This document shows positions 49,501-59,274 of a DNA stretch of 64,000 nucleotides, piece after piece. A program made the translations under genes and the position numbers. Source of the stretch: Costus lasius (lineage: Eukaryota > Streptophyta > Magnoliopsida > Zingiberales > Costaceae); contig CM050446.2 in assembly GCA_027563935.2 (NCBI GenBank), forward strand, positions 130,175,608 to 130,239,607, in the 5' to 3' direction. The notes under the pieces are model-generated. The model had not been told where the DNA came from. It was given only the letters and a program-made list of their open reading frames with translations, and ran no database searches. How positions within the stretch are numbered: the first letter of the stretch is position 1; every line of letters starts with the position of its first letter.

Positions 49501-52500
49501 AGATTTGATTCAGAGACCATCATCCCAAAAGCTTAAGTTAGCAATTTGATTTAAGTTGCACATACTAATCTGGGATTTATTTCCATAGTTCATGAATGAT
49601 AATGTCAGAGCTAATCAACTTCATTGTTACTGACAGGCAAGAGCTGGAATTAAGGAAGTACATTTTCTTCCCTTCAATCCTGTTGACAAAAGAACTGCTC
49701 TTACTTACACTGATGCTGATGGGAACTGGCATCGTGCAAGTAAAGGTGCACCTGAGCAGGTAATTTTGCTTTGCTACCTCTAGTTTCCTTTTGTTTTAGC
49801 AGCTTGTTCATGCTACTCGTGTTGGGAGCAGATTTTGAGCCTTTGCAACTGCAAAGAAGATATAAGGAATAAGGTTCATGCTGTAATTGATAAATATGCC
49901 GAGCGTGGACTTAGGTCACTGGCTGTTGCAAGACAGGTCTGCTCTTCGCGTCCTTGTAGATTCTAGTTACTACTAAATGAATACGTTGTTGCTTGTAATA
50001 TCAGTAAATCTTTCTTCCGCAGGAAGTTCCAGAGAAATCAAAAGAGAGCGGAGGTGGGCCATGGCAATTTGTAGGTTTGTTACCTCTTTTTGATCCTCCA
50101 AGGCATGACAGTGCAGAAACTATTCGCAGAGCCCTCAACCTCGGCGTCAATGTGAAAATGATCACAGGTTTGACAACTTAAAGGTTTCTTCTCTGGTTGC
50201 AGTTGGGCTGATTGCGCTTTTACTAACAAATATCTCTAGTTCAGGTGATCAGCTTGCAATTGCTAAAGAGACAGGCCGGAGACTTGGAATGGGAATAAAC
50301 ATGTATCCTTCCAGTTCGTTGCTAGGCCAAAACAAGGATGCATCCATTGATGCACTTCCTGTTGATGAGCTGATTGAGACGGCTGATGGATTTGCAGGAG
50401 TATTCCCGGGTAACGTAGGTTAAGTGATTCAAATTGATATTCTTTCTATTGATGACTTATGGATGACTTCCCGTGGAGCAGAACACAAGTATGAGATTGT
50501 GAAGAAGTTACAGGAGAGGAAGCACATTTGTGGAATGACAGGAGATGGAGTCAACGATGCTCCGGCTTTGAAGAAGGCTGACATTGGCATTGCAGTTGCT
50601 GATGCAACAGATGCGGCAAGAAGTGCTTCCGATATTGTCCTTACTGAACCTGGCCTTAGTGTCATCATAAGTGCTGTTTTGACTAGCAGAGCGATATTCC
50701 AGAGGATGAAGAATTATACTGTGACTAACTTAAAAACCACTGATTGTGTTCCTTCAATTTGCCTGAGTTTCTAAACTCCTTCTCATTACTTGTCGTTTAT
50801 CTTGTTTTACTGCAGATCTACGCTGTCTCTATCACTATCCGTATTGTTGTAAGTTCCATCAATTTAAATTCTAGACCTATTATGATATGCCTGTGCAGAA
50901 TATTCTCATTTCCTTGTGAAATTTTCAGTTGGGATTTATGCTTATTGCACTTATATGGAAATTTGACTTCTCACCGTTCATGGTTTTGATCATTGCCATC
51001 CTAAATGATGGTATGTTAAGATGATGGACAAGTCATTGTTTCATGTTGTTCTTGTTTTTATCTTCGTTCCATTTGTTCTGATTTCAAGATGCTTTCCACT
51101 GTTCTTTGACAATTGAAGGTACAATTATGACAATTTCAAAGGATCGGGTGAAACCATCTCCATTGCCTGATAGTTGGAAATTGAAAGAAATTTTCGCTAC
51201 GGGCATTGTGTTTGGGAGTTACTTGGCAATGATGACTGTAATCTTTTTCTGGGCCATGAAAGACACTAACTTCTTTTCAGTGAGTTCTTTTGTTCATTTT
51301 CGATGCACAAGGAAAATTTCTAGTCAACTATGCTCAGTTTGTGTTGCTCCACGGTTACAATTAAACTTAGTTGGTCTTTCCTTGTCATGCATAAAACTGA
51401 TTCTTCACCACTTGTGTTATAATTATGATGTTTTTGTAGGATAAATTTAACGTTAGATCGCTGAGGCAGAGTGACGATGAAATGATGGCTGCTCTGTATC
51501 TTCAAGTTAGTATAGTTAGTCAGGCTCTTATATTTGTTACACGATCACGCAGCTGGTGCTTTGTTGAGCGCCCTGGTCTTCTCCTAGTCTGTGCCTTTAT
51601 CATTGCTCAGCTGGTAAGTTTCTCCTTTCCCACTTTTTTTTGTTGTTTGCTTTCCTCTATGCAATTACATGCTCGAGTGTGCATTAATCAAAGATCGTAT
51701 GCAAAGACCATCCAACTTATTGAGATTTCCTAACATTTGGTCTTGCTCAGTAAACAATTTAATTTAAGTTTAAGTACTTCTAAACTGTTTCTCTTCAACT
51801 GACACTTCTATGGCCATTTCTTGAGCAGCTTTTATTACTTATTATTATTATTGTTGTTGTTGTTATTGTTGTTAATTCCTTTTTGGACATAATTAAGACA
51901 AAGTGAATAACCTATTTGTGTTCTGGCAATGACTTTGCTGTACTGAATATGAATTATTCCTGCTCTTCCTAAGTCGTAAAATTTTTATCTAAAAGACTTA
52001 AAGTCTAAGTAGTTCTAAATTGTTTCTCTTCAACTGACACTTCTTTATGGCCATTTCTTGAGCAGCTTTGTTACTAATTATTATTAATATTTAATTTTAT
52101 CCTTTTTTGGATGTTAAGACAAAGTGAATAACTTATTTGCGTTCTGACAATGACCATCTACCCAGACATTTTGTTATACTGAGTATGAATTATCCACACC
52201 CTTCCTAGGTGAAAAAGTTTTATCTAAAAGACTTAAACGTTCGTTATTGTTGTAGGTTGTGCTTCTGGAAATGATTATCACAGTATAGAGCACTTCATGT
52301 TGAACCTATATTTATCTAATGACTATTAACAATTGTTAACCAATCATCACTACCCACCGTAAGAAATGGTTAGGCTTTAACATCAAAGCGTGTATCTCTT
52401 TCAGGTGGCAACGCTAATAGCTGTCTATGCTGACTGGGGATTTGCGCGAATCAAAGGTATAGGATGGGGATGGGCTGCTGTTATTTGGCTCTATAGCATT

Positions 52501-53161
52501 ATTTTCTTCTTCCCTCTGGATCTGTTCAAATTTGCTATCCGCTACATTCTAAGTGGAAAAGCGTGGGATACCCTTCTCGAGAAAAAGGTAGACTCTCGAT
52601 TCATAATTTTTTTAATCCCTATTGCTACTTTAAGTCAGATATCTACTCTATGATTTGATTTATTATGCATTGATATATAAGATACTATATCATTAAATTT
52701 CAGACTGCTTTCACTACGAAGAAAGATTATGGCAAGGAAGAAAGGGAAGCTCAATGGGCTCTGGCGCAGAGAACTCTACATGGACTCCGACCCCCTGAAA
52801 CAACTAACCTTTTCTCCGACAGGAATAGCTACAGAGAACTAACTGAAATTGCTGAACAAGCCAAAAGGCGGGCTGAAATTGCAAGGTAGAGCTTCTTGCA
52901 ACAAAATCAGTTTCTTGCAACAAAATCTTAGTCTAACCAAACGACCCTTAATGAAGGTCATGAAAAGCAATTTGCTTATACAAGTAACAAAGTGTTTATT
53001 CTTATCTTACTAACATAGTATTTATTCTGCTTCTCAGTTAATATTTGTTTTCCTTAATCTACAGGCTTCGGGAGTTACACACCTTGAAGGGGCATGTTGA
53101 GTCAGTGGCCAAGCTCAAAGGTCTTGACATTGACACTATCCAACAGCATTACACTGTCTAA
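46545..53161 (+). CDS. AHA: Plasma-membrane H+-ATPase (P3A type), 16 exons, 954 aa
   Basis: Coding exons: 46545-46601, 48031-48150, 48247-48483, 48661-49422, 49637-49759, 49832-49936, 50023-50167, 50245-50409, 50482-50720, 50816-50848, 50929-51010, 51119-51279, 51440-51613, 52405-52587, 52704-52885, 53065-53161; 2865 nt with frame kept throughout. The pump exports protons across the plasma membrane using ATP. Visible landmarks: TGES at 187-190, the phosphorylated Asp334 in [15 protein letters not shown] at 591-599, Arg660 in the M5 region, and the proton-binding Asp689 in ILND of M6. The C-terminal regulatory domain is complete and ends QHYTV, with penultimate Thr953 for 14-3-3 binding. Length equals the family norm (about 950). 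It resembles the AHA1/AHA2-type subfamily. Exon 10 has only 33 nt, and intron 3 uses a GC donor. No lesion is seen. Confidence 0.97.
51771..52237. repeat. 235-bp tandem duplication in intron 13 of the H+-ATPase gene
   Basis: Two adjacent units begin at 51771 and 52006. Both contain TTTCTCTTCAACTGACACTTCT, GGCCATTTCTTGAGCAGCTTT, an ATT-rich run, GACAAAGTGAATAAC, and TTATCTAAAAGACTTAAA. They differ by substitutions and microsatellite length, so the event is not very recent. It enlarges this intron to about 790 bp. Confidence 0.85.
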
Positions 53162-54312
53162 GAGATAGTTTGTCAAGAAATGTCGAGTGAAGCATTATAC
53201 AATCCATTCATTATTTGGCTTCTTCATCTTACTCAAATGTATTGTCTTTTAAATCTGTTGCATGCCATATTCATTTTAATATTTCACTCACGAGAGGTGC
53301 GGGAGCAACACAATAACACAATGCTTGCTACTTATCAACTTTGTACTCTTGTACTATGATCATTTGCTATTTATTTTTCTTAAGGAATTCAGATATTGTT
53401 ATTATTCTATCTTCTGCTAGATAATATTCGTCTCTTTAAATTATCACGGCACTGTTTAACATCTCTTGTTTTAAAAGAGTACTTGTTTCACCGTATTCCA
53501 TTGATTATACATCTGCATACATTCCATTGCTTGATTTGTAACAGTATACATATATAGGAGTATTTAAAATGAGCCATCATTGACTAGAATATAATAAAGA
53601 TATTGGTGATGCTCAAGTGAAAACATTGATGGAATACGGAATTTGTGTTGATAAAGGATGTCGATTTAATTGTATAAGCTTAGTGATTTGGTTTGTACTA
53701 AAACTTAATAGTAACTTGCTATCAATTTGGAACTGTGTTGAAACTATGGCTTGAAATCAACCACGCAACTAACATCTACTAAGGAATTTTCCAATTCTCT
53801 CTAAATTTTATCTTTAGCAATAATTAAGGGTCTTTTTTTAATACGATTCTCGTTTTTTGCTTGCATGTGGTATTCTCCTAGCAAAGGTTTTACCTTCTAC
53901 TTGTAGTTTTCGTAACTTCATGTTTCAACTAGTGCACCATGTGTTGGAGGCTAAAGGGAGCAAAGAAGGTTGTGATGACAATATGTGCAGTAGGGCTTGG
54001 GAATAAAAGTTCGACGAAGATGAAAGAGCAAAGGCCAAAGGATACGGATTGCCATTAAAATGTTAGAAAAGTACAAGTACTCCCTTATTTCTTCCTTCCT
54101 TTTGATTGATAGTGAAAAAGAAACAGAGGGGTCGATAAGTAGCAAAGGTAATTAGAGGACTCAATAAATGGCATAGGAGTCACAATAAAGTATAGTAATA
54201 GGGTGACACCTATCTCAATACAAACTATTATTATTATTATTATTATTATTTATTAATCATCTTTCACAAAAGCTTGAGGTCAACGTGGAGTTCACTCACA
54301 ATGATTCAGGAC
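53162..54312. other. 3' flank of the H+-ATPase gene, no further gene
   Basis: AT-rich DNA that must hold the 3' untranslated region in its first few hundred bases. A 64-codon frame on the minus strand (53951-54145) has no domain. An ATT microsatellite lies at about 54226-54252. Confidence 0.45.
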
Positions 54313-54315
54313 TTA

Positions 54316-54783
54316 GAGCCTGTTTGGCCCGCTGTTAATAGCTTTATAACTGTGCTAAATTGTGCTGTGCTGCACTGTGCTGCATTGTCAAAATTTATAA
54401 GATGTTTGGTTAATAGTTTTTTAACTGCTGTCAAAATTTAAAATAATAATTAAATATATTATTTTAAATTATTTAAAATAATATTATATTTTATTTTTCT
54501 TTAGTATTAAAATTTTAAATTATTTAAAATAATATTATATTTTATTTTTCTTTAGTATTAAAATTTTAAATTATTTAAAATAATAATACTTAAAATTTTA
54601 AAAAAAAATGTAAATTACTTTTTTAAAGAAACAGAAGCTGCAAAAACTTCAAATTGTAGTTTTTCCAACTTCTGCTTTTTTGTTGCATTTTTCTATTTCT
54701 GCTTTTCATTACCAAATAATTTTTTTTCTGTTTTCTGCTTAAAAGCTGATTAAAAGCAGCTTAAAAGCGGGGCCAAACAGGCC
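54316..54783. mobile_element. Tourist-like MITE with TTA target duplication
   Basis: The left end GAGCCTGTTTGGCCCGC and the right end GCGGGGCCAAACAGGCC are inverse of each other with one difference, flanked by TTA (54313-54315 and 54784-54786). The interior is AT-rich and includes a tandem duplication of about 61 bp (TTAAATTATTTAAAATAATA and TTTTTCTTTAGTATTAAAAT occur twice, 54450-54575). A second TIR-like inner pair involves AAAGCTG/CAGCTT words. There is no transposase. Confidence 0.8.
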
Positions 54784-54789
54784 TTAGTG

Positions 54790-56245
54790 AGGTGGTCTAT
54801 TCTTGTTAATGTAGGAAGACAATATATATTTTTTTGCCTTGAAGCTATTGTAGGAAGGCTAAACACAAACGTAAATCTAAACATAACTAGCATAAAATAC
54901 TAGTTGAACAATAATATAATAAAATGCAAATAATAGAAGTAATTACTCACCTAGAATCAAAACTTACCAACAGTGGTAGAGTTTTATCGTAGATTTGTCT
55001 ACTGGTACAAATGGGTAGAGATAATTCCTCCAAAATGCTTTTAAATTATAGAACTAGTTGCACTAAATTTTACTAATCCAGTCTAGAAATGAAGTATTGA
55101 CCCATAGTTCAACAGGGGTTGAACTAGATTTAATAAACTTTTGACCAACTTATTTGATATGAAATATTGACCAAAAGAGTAGATGCATTATTCTTCAGCT
55201 ACAGTAGCGTGGAAAAGTAACAAGGGTGGAGTGATAATTTGGAATGAGTGCTTGTGGCTAGTAGTGGCTGCTGCCCACGGGAGATGTTAGAAATGGGCAA
55301 AGTAGCATGCTTGCTCTAAGGCTTAGCAGTTGTTGTGGTGCTACCGTGCAAATGAATGAGCATATGAAATGTTGGAGTGAACATCATTGATGAAGGAAGA
55401 GGTACGAAACACCAAAAAAAGAATGCACCTAGTGGCTAGAGGTGGTTATGATAGAACAAATATTTAGTAAGTAGAGAATGAATCACTAGGACAACAAAAA
55501 AAAAGTTGCTTAATGAATAGAGGAAGAAGAATGAATCACTGCACATAAGCGATTGGCTATGAAAAAAATAAGGGCCAAATAGTTTGTGCACTCGGTAAGA
55601 TCTTCGAATGAAAGAAGACGACTCATCGGCTGGTGGTGTTAGAAGCTATTTGACAGGCAAAGTTGCACCAGAGCTGGTTTAGGCGCTAGGATCATGGTGA
55701 GCTTAGGAAGAGGAGCAAGGTCAGTCCAATAACATAATTAAAGTGTTTTAGAGACACTTTTAAAGTGTTTCCATGAAGTGCATCTTAACATAATTAATGA
55801 CATTATAGAAAAGAAATCTCTAAATTAATAAATAGATACACATGTAAACTATATGGATGCAAACTGTTTTCCCCCATTCAATTTGTCCTGAAAACTGAAA
55901 AGAAATAAATTAATTGTATTTCTTTTTTGCTGGCATTGACTCAATCACATAAAGGAAAAGCCCAAAAAGAAATTAAATGAAGCCAATGATACCAATCCAC
56001 CACCTCCAATCAATGGAGCGAGCATTCTTCAATCATTTACAAAATCAAGCAAACATGATCCTAAATGTTACTACTATATTCACAGGATTTACATCTAGTG
56101 CCGGTGGGAGAGGGAGGCCCCCAGATTATTTTCATCCTGCACATTAATATGCATACAAGTTGGCAACTAACATCAATTGAATCCTAAAGTGAACCGTATG
56201 ATCTTCTTGGCTTGCTAAACATTATTACACCGCCATGTTATAGTT
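54790..56245. other. Gene-free AT-rich stretch
   Basis: No reading frame over 60 codons and no recognisable repeat structure. The part next to 56246 is likely to include the 3' untranslated region of the neighbouring minus-strand gene. Confidence 0.45.
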
Positions 56246-57078
56246 TCATCTATTTGATGTTCTTCGGCACGACGATGACCAGGCCGACAGCCGCCACAAT
56301 GATCTCTTCTTGCGCCTCTTGGTTTTATTTGATGACGATTCCATCTCTGATCTCCTCACCATTTCCCACATGATCTGCACATCTTGGTATCCACACATTC
56401 GAACATCCTCATGTAGCTTGACAATTCCATCTTCTGTGATCATAAAAAAATACATCTGATTGGAATTAGTACATGAACTACACACTCGAGGTTCAACTGT
56501 TCAAGGTTTCAAAATTATGCAATGTTGAATATATTTCCAAGGTTCATTAAATAAAAACTAATTTAGAATTACTTATTCAATGGATTTCTAATGATCTAAT
56601 GAATGATTATGTGGATGATAATCATATTAGTTACTTATGATGTGGACGCCAAATGGTAGCTTGCAAAGTAGGGTAAGTAATAAAATGAAGTGATTATTTT
56701 TTGTTAATAAACAACTCAAGTCGTAGTATCTGATGCATTCAAGAATCAAGATAAATAACATGATTAATTTTAGTAATAAATGAGTTAATTTTCTTTTCCC
56801 ACGACATTGTTTTATCAAAATTTATTAGTATAAAATAATGAAGTCAGACAAGTTGACTTGACTAGATCGGCATAGGTCTTCTTCTCCTCATTGGATGTTT
56901 GTTACTATTAATTTGCGGAATCAGGATTTGAATAACGAAAGCATTCACATTTTTTTTCCTACGTTTACTTAATATAGAAACTGGTAAGCTTACCGTCGGC
57001 AGGGGGCTTGACCCGGGCGACGACGGCCACCCAAGCGCGCTTCACGGGGAAGGCTACCACCTTGTGCCACCAGGCCAT
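56246..57078 (-). CDS. Small basic plant protein of unknown function, two exons, 90 aa
   Basis: Exons: 57078-56994 and 56433-56246 (donor G|GTAAGC, acceptor ATCACAG|AAG), 273 nt in frame. The protein starts MAWWHKVVAFPVKRAWVAVV, continues through EDGIVKLHEDVRMCGYQDVQIMWEM and ends in a Lys/Arg-rich tail (KTKRRKKRSLWRL). I know this layout (Trp-rich start, K/R-x-W-x-AV-x-ARVK, then LH-D-x-x-CGY-x-DVQ-MWEM-RRSE) from a family of short uncharacterised plant proteins of about 90-110 aa. The frame also stays open upstream to 57285, but family starts agree with the ATG at 57078, so the longer start is less likely. No function can be given. Upstream DNA holds three CACGTG motifs and a G-rich tract on the coding strand. 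Confidence 0.8.
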
Positions 57079-57464
57079 TACCTCCGCCGCCGTCTTCTCC
57101 TCCGTGAAGTGCCCTCCGCCACTGCTATCCCCTCCTTCTCCACCCTGGCCAATGATGCAGGCCACCGGTTTGTGGAGCAGAGCAGCTCGCTCCCGATACC
57201 TTGCCGCCGGAGCCTGCGACGCCTGTCCCTCCTTTTTAGCCTTATATCCATCGAAAGAGTGCACCACGGTGGTTGTTATTCTCACTCCGTTTGCTAGCCA
57301 TTTTATGAACCGCCTCGGACTAATTAGTTAGACAAACGATGCTTTCACACCAGAAACCTCCCAGCAACTGTCTGAAAAGTGGGGCCCAGAATCATAAACT
57401 GAAAGTTTGCGTGTGGGTAGTGATTGAGCATTTACGTGAAGTAGCATCAGCCTTTCCGTGGTCC

Positions 57465-57496
57465 CGCTCCCGCCCCCGCCCCCGCCCCCGCCCCTG
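57465..57496 (-). promoter_or_regulatory. G-tract repeat, possible G-quadruplex, upstream of the 56-kb gene
   Basis: The plus strand reads (CGCCCC)-type hexamers, so the minus (coding) strand carries five runs of three to five G separated by single C or AGC. This fits an intramolecular G-quadruplex motif. It lies about 390 nt upstream of the chosen ATG. Confidence 0.6.
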
Positions 57497-57594
57497 CCTT
57501 GCCTCCCCCGGGAACAACGCATATATCGACACTTGGCACATCTTCAACCGGTGACCCGTGCCAGGTTCGACTTGCTAGGCCCTACTAAAGTCGA

Positions 57595-57718
57595 CACGTG
57601 GTCGGAAAATGGTGATGGCTGATTTTCGCAAAACAGCAAAGCCGGTGCAACAGTCGGCAAGAACAACAGCATCGGTACACGTGGAGCAACAGTATTTGTG
57701 GTCCGCTTGTGTCACGTG
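57595..57718. promoter_or_regulatory. Cluster of three G-box/ABRE-type motifs
   Basis: CACGTGG occurs at 57595-57601, 57678-57684 and 57713-57719, three times within 125 bp, and one more ACGTGG at 58148-58153. ACGTG cores bind bZIP and bHLH factors, and ABA-responsive promoters often have two or more. The nearest gene start is the small minus-strand gene at 57078, so they would lie 0.5-0.65 kb upstream of it. Confidence 0.6.
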
Positions 57719-57825
57719 GCTTGACGAGGTGTCTTCGCGTCTTGGCTTAACTCAGGTAGGGATAACGTTGAAATAATTTCTTGGGCAGACCGTGCACCAG
57801 GCAAATTTAAACACTTTGACTATTT

Positions 57826-58090
57826 AGTCAGAAAAAAAAAATTTAATGAATGAATATATCTATGATACTCTACGTATTTTAAGCTATTTAACAATATTAA
57901 TATTATCATGGATATAAATATCATGAATTAGATTTATTATTACTATAATAAATTCTATCTATAATATTTATATTTATATATTTTTATTATGAGTATATTT
58001 ATCTATGATAATATTAATACTATTAGATAATTTAGAGTGCGTAGATGATTATAAATATTTTTATATATAAAAAAATTATCCCTGAATGAG
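57826..58090. mobile_element. Diverged foldback MITE related to 3182-3590
   Basis: The left half (CTCTACGTATTTTAAGCTATTTAACAATATTAATATTATCATG) and the right half (TGATAATATTAATACTATTAGATAATTTAGAGTGCGTAGATG) are inverted copies. The same words (CTAAGCTATT, ACTAATATCATCATA) occur in the arms of the 3182-3590 element. The ends are eroded and no target duplication is seen. Confidence 0.55.
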
Positions 58091-58094
58091 CAAT

Positions 58095-58920
58095 GTGCTT
58101 AGAAATTTCTATGCAAACCCCTTGGTGCGACAAGAAAGTAGGACATGACGTGGCCGCTTAGATTGACCACGCCATCATCGTTGGGACGTCTTGATAAATG
58201 ATAGGAGGGCAAGCGGCCCGATCCTTGCGTGGTGGCTTCAAGTCTCTCTTGCTCTGGAAAAGCTAAAAAGCAGCGCACAATAACAAAAAGAGATAGCTTT
58301 GCTTCATATCCAAGCTAGAATAGTTAGTCAATCCAATCCAAGGAAAAATACAAGATGTTACTAAAAACAAAATACAGGAGTTTAAGATATTGTGCGAAGA
58401 TGCTATATAGTTTTCAGATAGATATTTTTGAAATTGCTCCAAATCCTCTTTTTGAAACTCAGTAATTAATAGCAGCAGCAATCATATATGTCAACAAGAT
58501 CTACGACATTTATGCCTTGTATTCCTGTAGCTCTTAATCATGACAGGAGCTGCCGCGGATCTCTATTAGTTTTATTTATGATTTGGTCGCACTATTTTTT
58601 TTTCACCCATGTGAAACTACTCATTTCACAAACCGTATAATTCTGCAGTATTCAATTAATCCAGAATATAGTAGCAAGAGGTACAGTCTTTCCGCCGGCC
58701 TGGTCATTTTTTGGTGCATTAATTTGCAATTAATAATTCAAACAACACACAAATAATTTGAAATTTTCCTGCATTCCTGATCTCCTTCTCATCCATAGGA
58801 AAACAGATCACATAAAATTAAATAGAAAGAGAGCATATGGTATAATCCATCTCTTGGTCTTAGAGAAGACAGAAATATAATTCGCCTCGCGATCAAGCTG
58901 GGGAAGAGAACGAATTAATT
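58095..58920. other. Intergenic DNA 3' of the SMR gene
   Basis: AT-rich and without convincing frames (72 codons at most, no domain). The last 100-200 bp before 58924 probably are the 3' untranslated region of the SMR gene on the minus strand. Confidence 0.45.
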
Positions 58921-58923
58921 AGA

Positions 58924-59268
58924 TCATCCAAGCTGGATTTTCTTCTTCTGCGGGTGCGGGAGAGGGACAAAGATGGAGGCGAGATCGTCGGGAACCGTCG
59001 TGAAGTATCCACCCGGCGGCGCTTCGGATTTCCTCTTCGCTGGCCGGGCCTTCCTTGGCGCCGGAGGGCAAACTAGTTTAGCTTGCTTTTCCGACGTCGA
59101 CTTCGGCGTAACGCACTCTTCCTCTTCATCGTCCGCTGGCTTCGACAGCGGCTCTTGTAGTCTGATGATGATGATGACGGGGCTGGGATCGACCTCGCGA
59201 GTCGAAATTGGAATTGGTGGAGGAGACGGAAACTGCGGCTGATCCACGATGAGTTCCTCCACGCCCAT
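58924..59268 (-). CDS. SMR: SIAMESE-RELATED (SMR) cyclin-dependent kinase inhibitor, 114 aa
   Basis: Single-exon frame with ATG at 59268. The two motifs that mark the SIM/SMR family are present: CVTPKS at 52-57 and CPPAPRK at 67-73, followed by a basic stretch (KARPAKRK) and a C-terminal PDDLASIFVPL that resembles the acidic-hydrophobic tail of SMRs. The N-terminal half is Pro-rich with an acidic run (DDEEEE) before the first motif. SMR proteins bind CDK-cyclin complexes, block mitosis and promote endoreduplication or stress-induced cell-cycle arrest; this role is inferred from the family. Length and the lack of introns fit the family. The run of four Ile at 32-35 comes from a GAT/ATC trinucleotide repeat. 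Which SMR subtype this is cannot be told. Confidence 0.85.
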   Translation of the reverse strand: MGVEELIVDQPQFPSPPPIPISTREVDPSPVIIIIRLQEPLSKPADDEEEECVTPKSTSEKQAKLVCPPAPRKARPAKRKSEAPPGGYFTTVPDDLASIFVPLPHPQKKKIQLG

Positions 59269-59274
59269 CACTAA

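Noticed and set aside
58973..59242. 89-codon frame (+) opposite the SMR gene
   Set aside because: Antisense of the SMR coding sequence; the minus-strand frame carries both family motifs.
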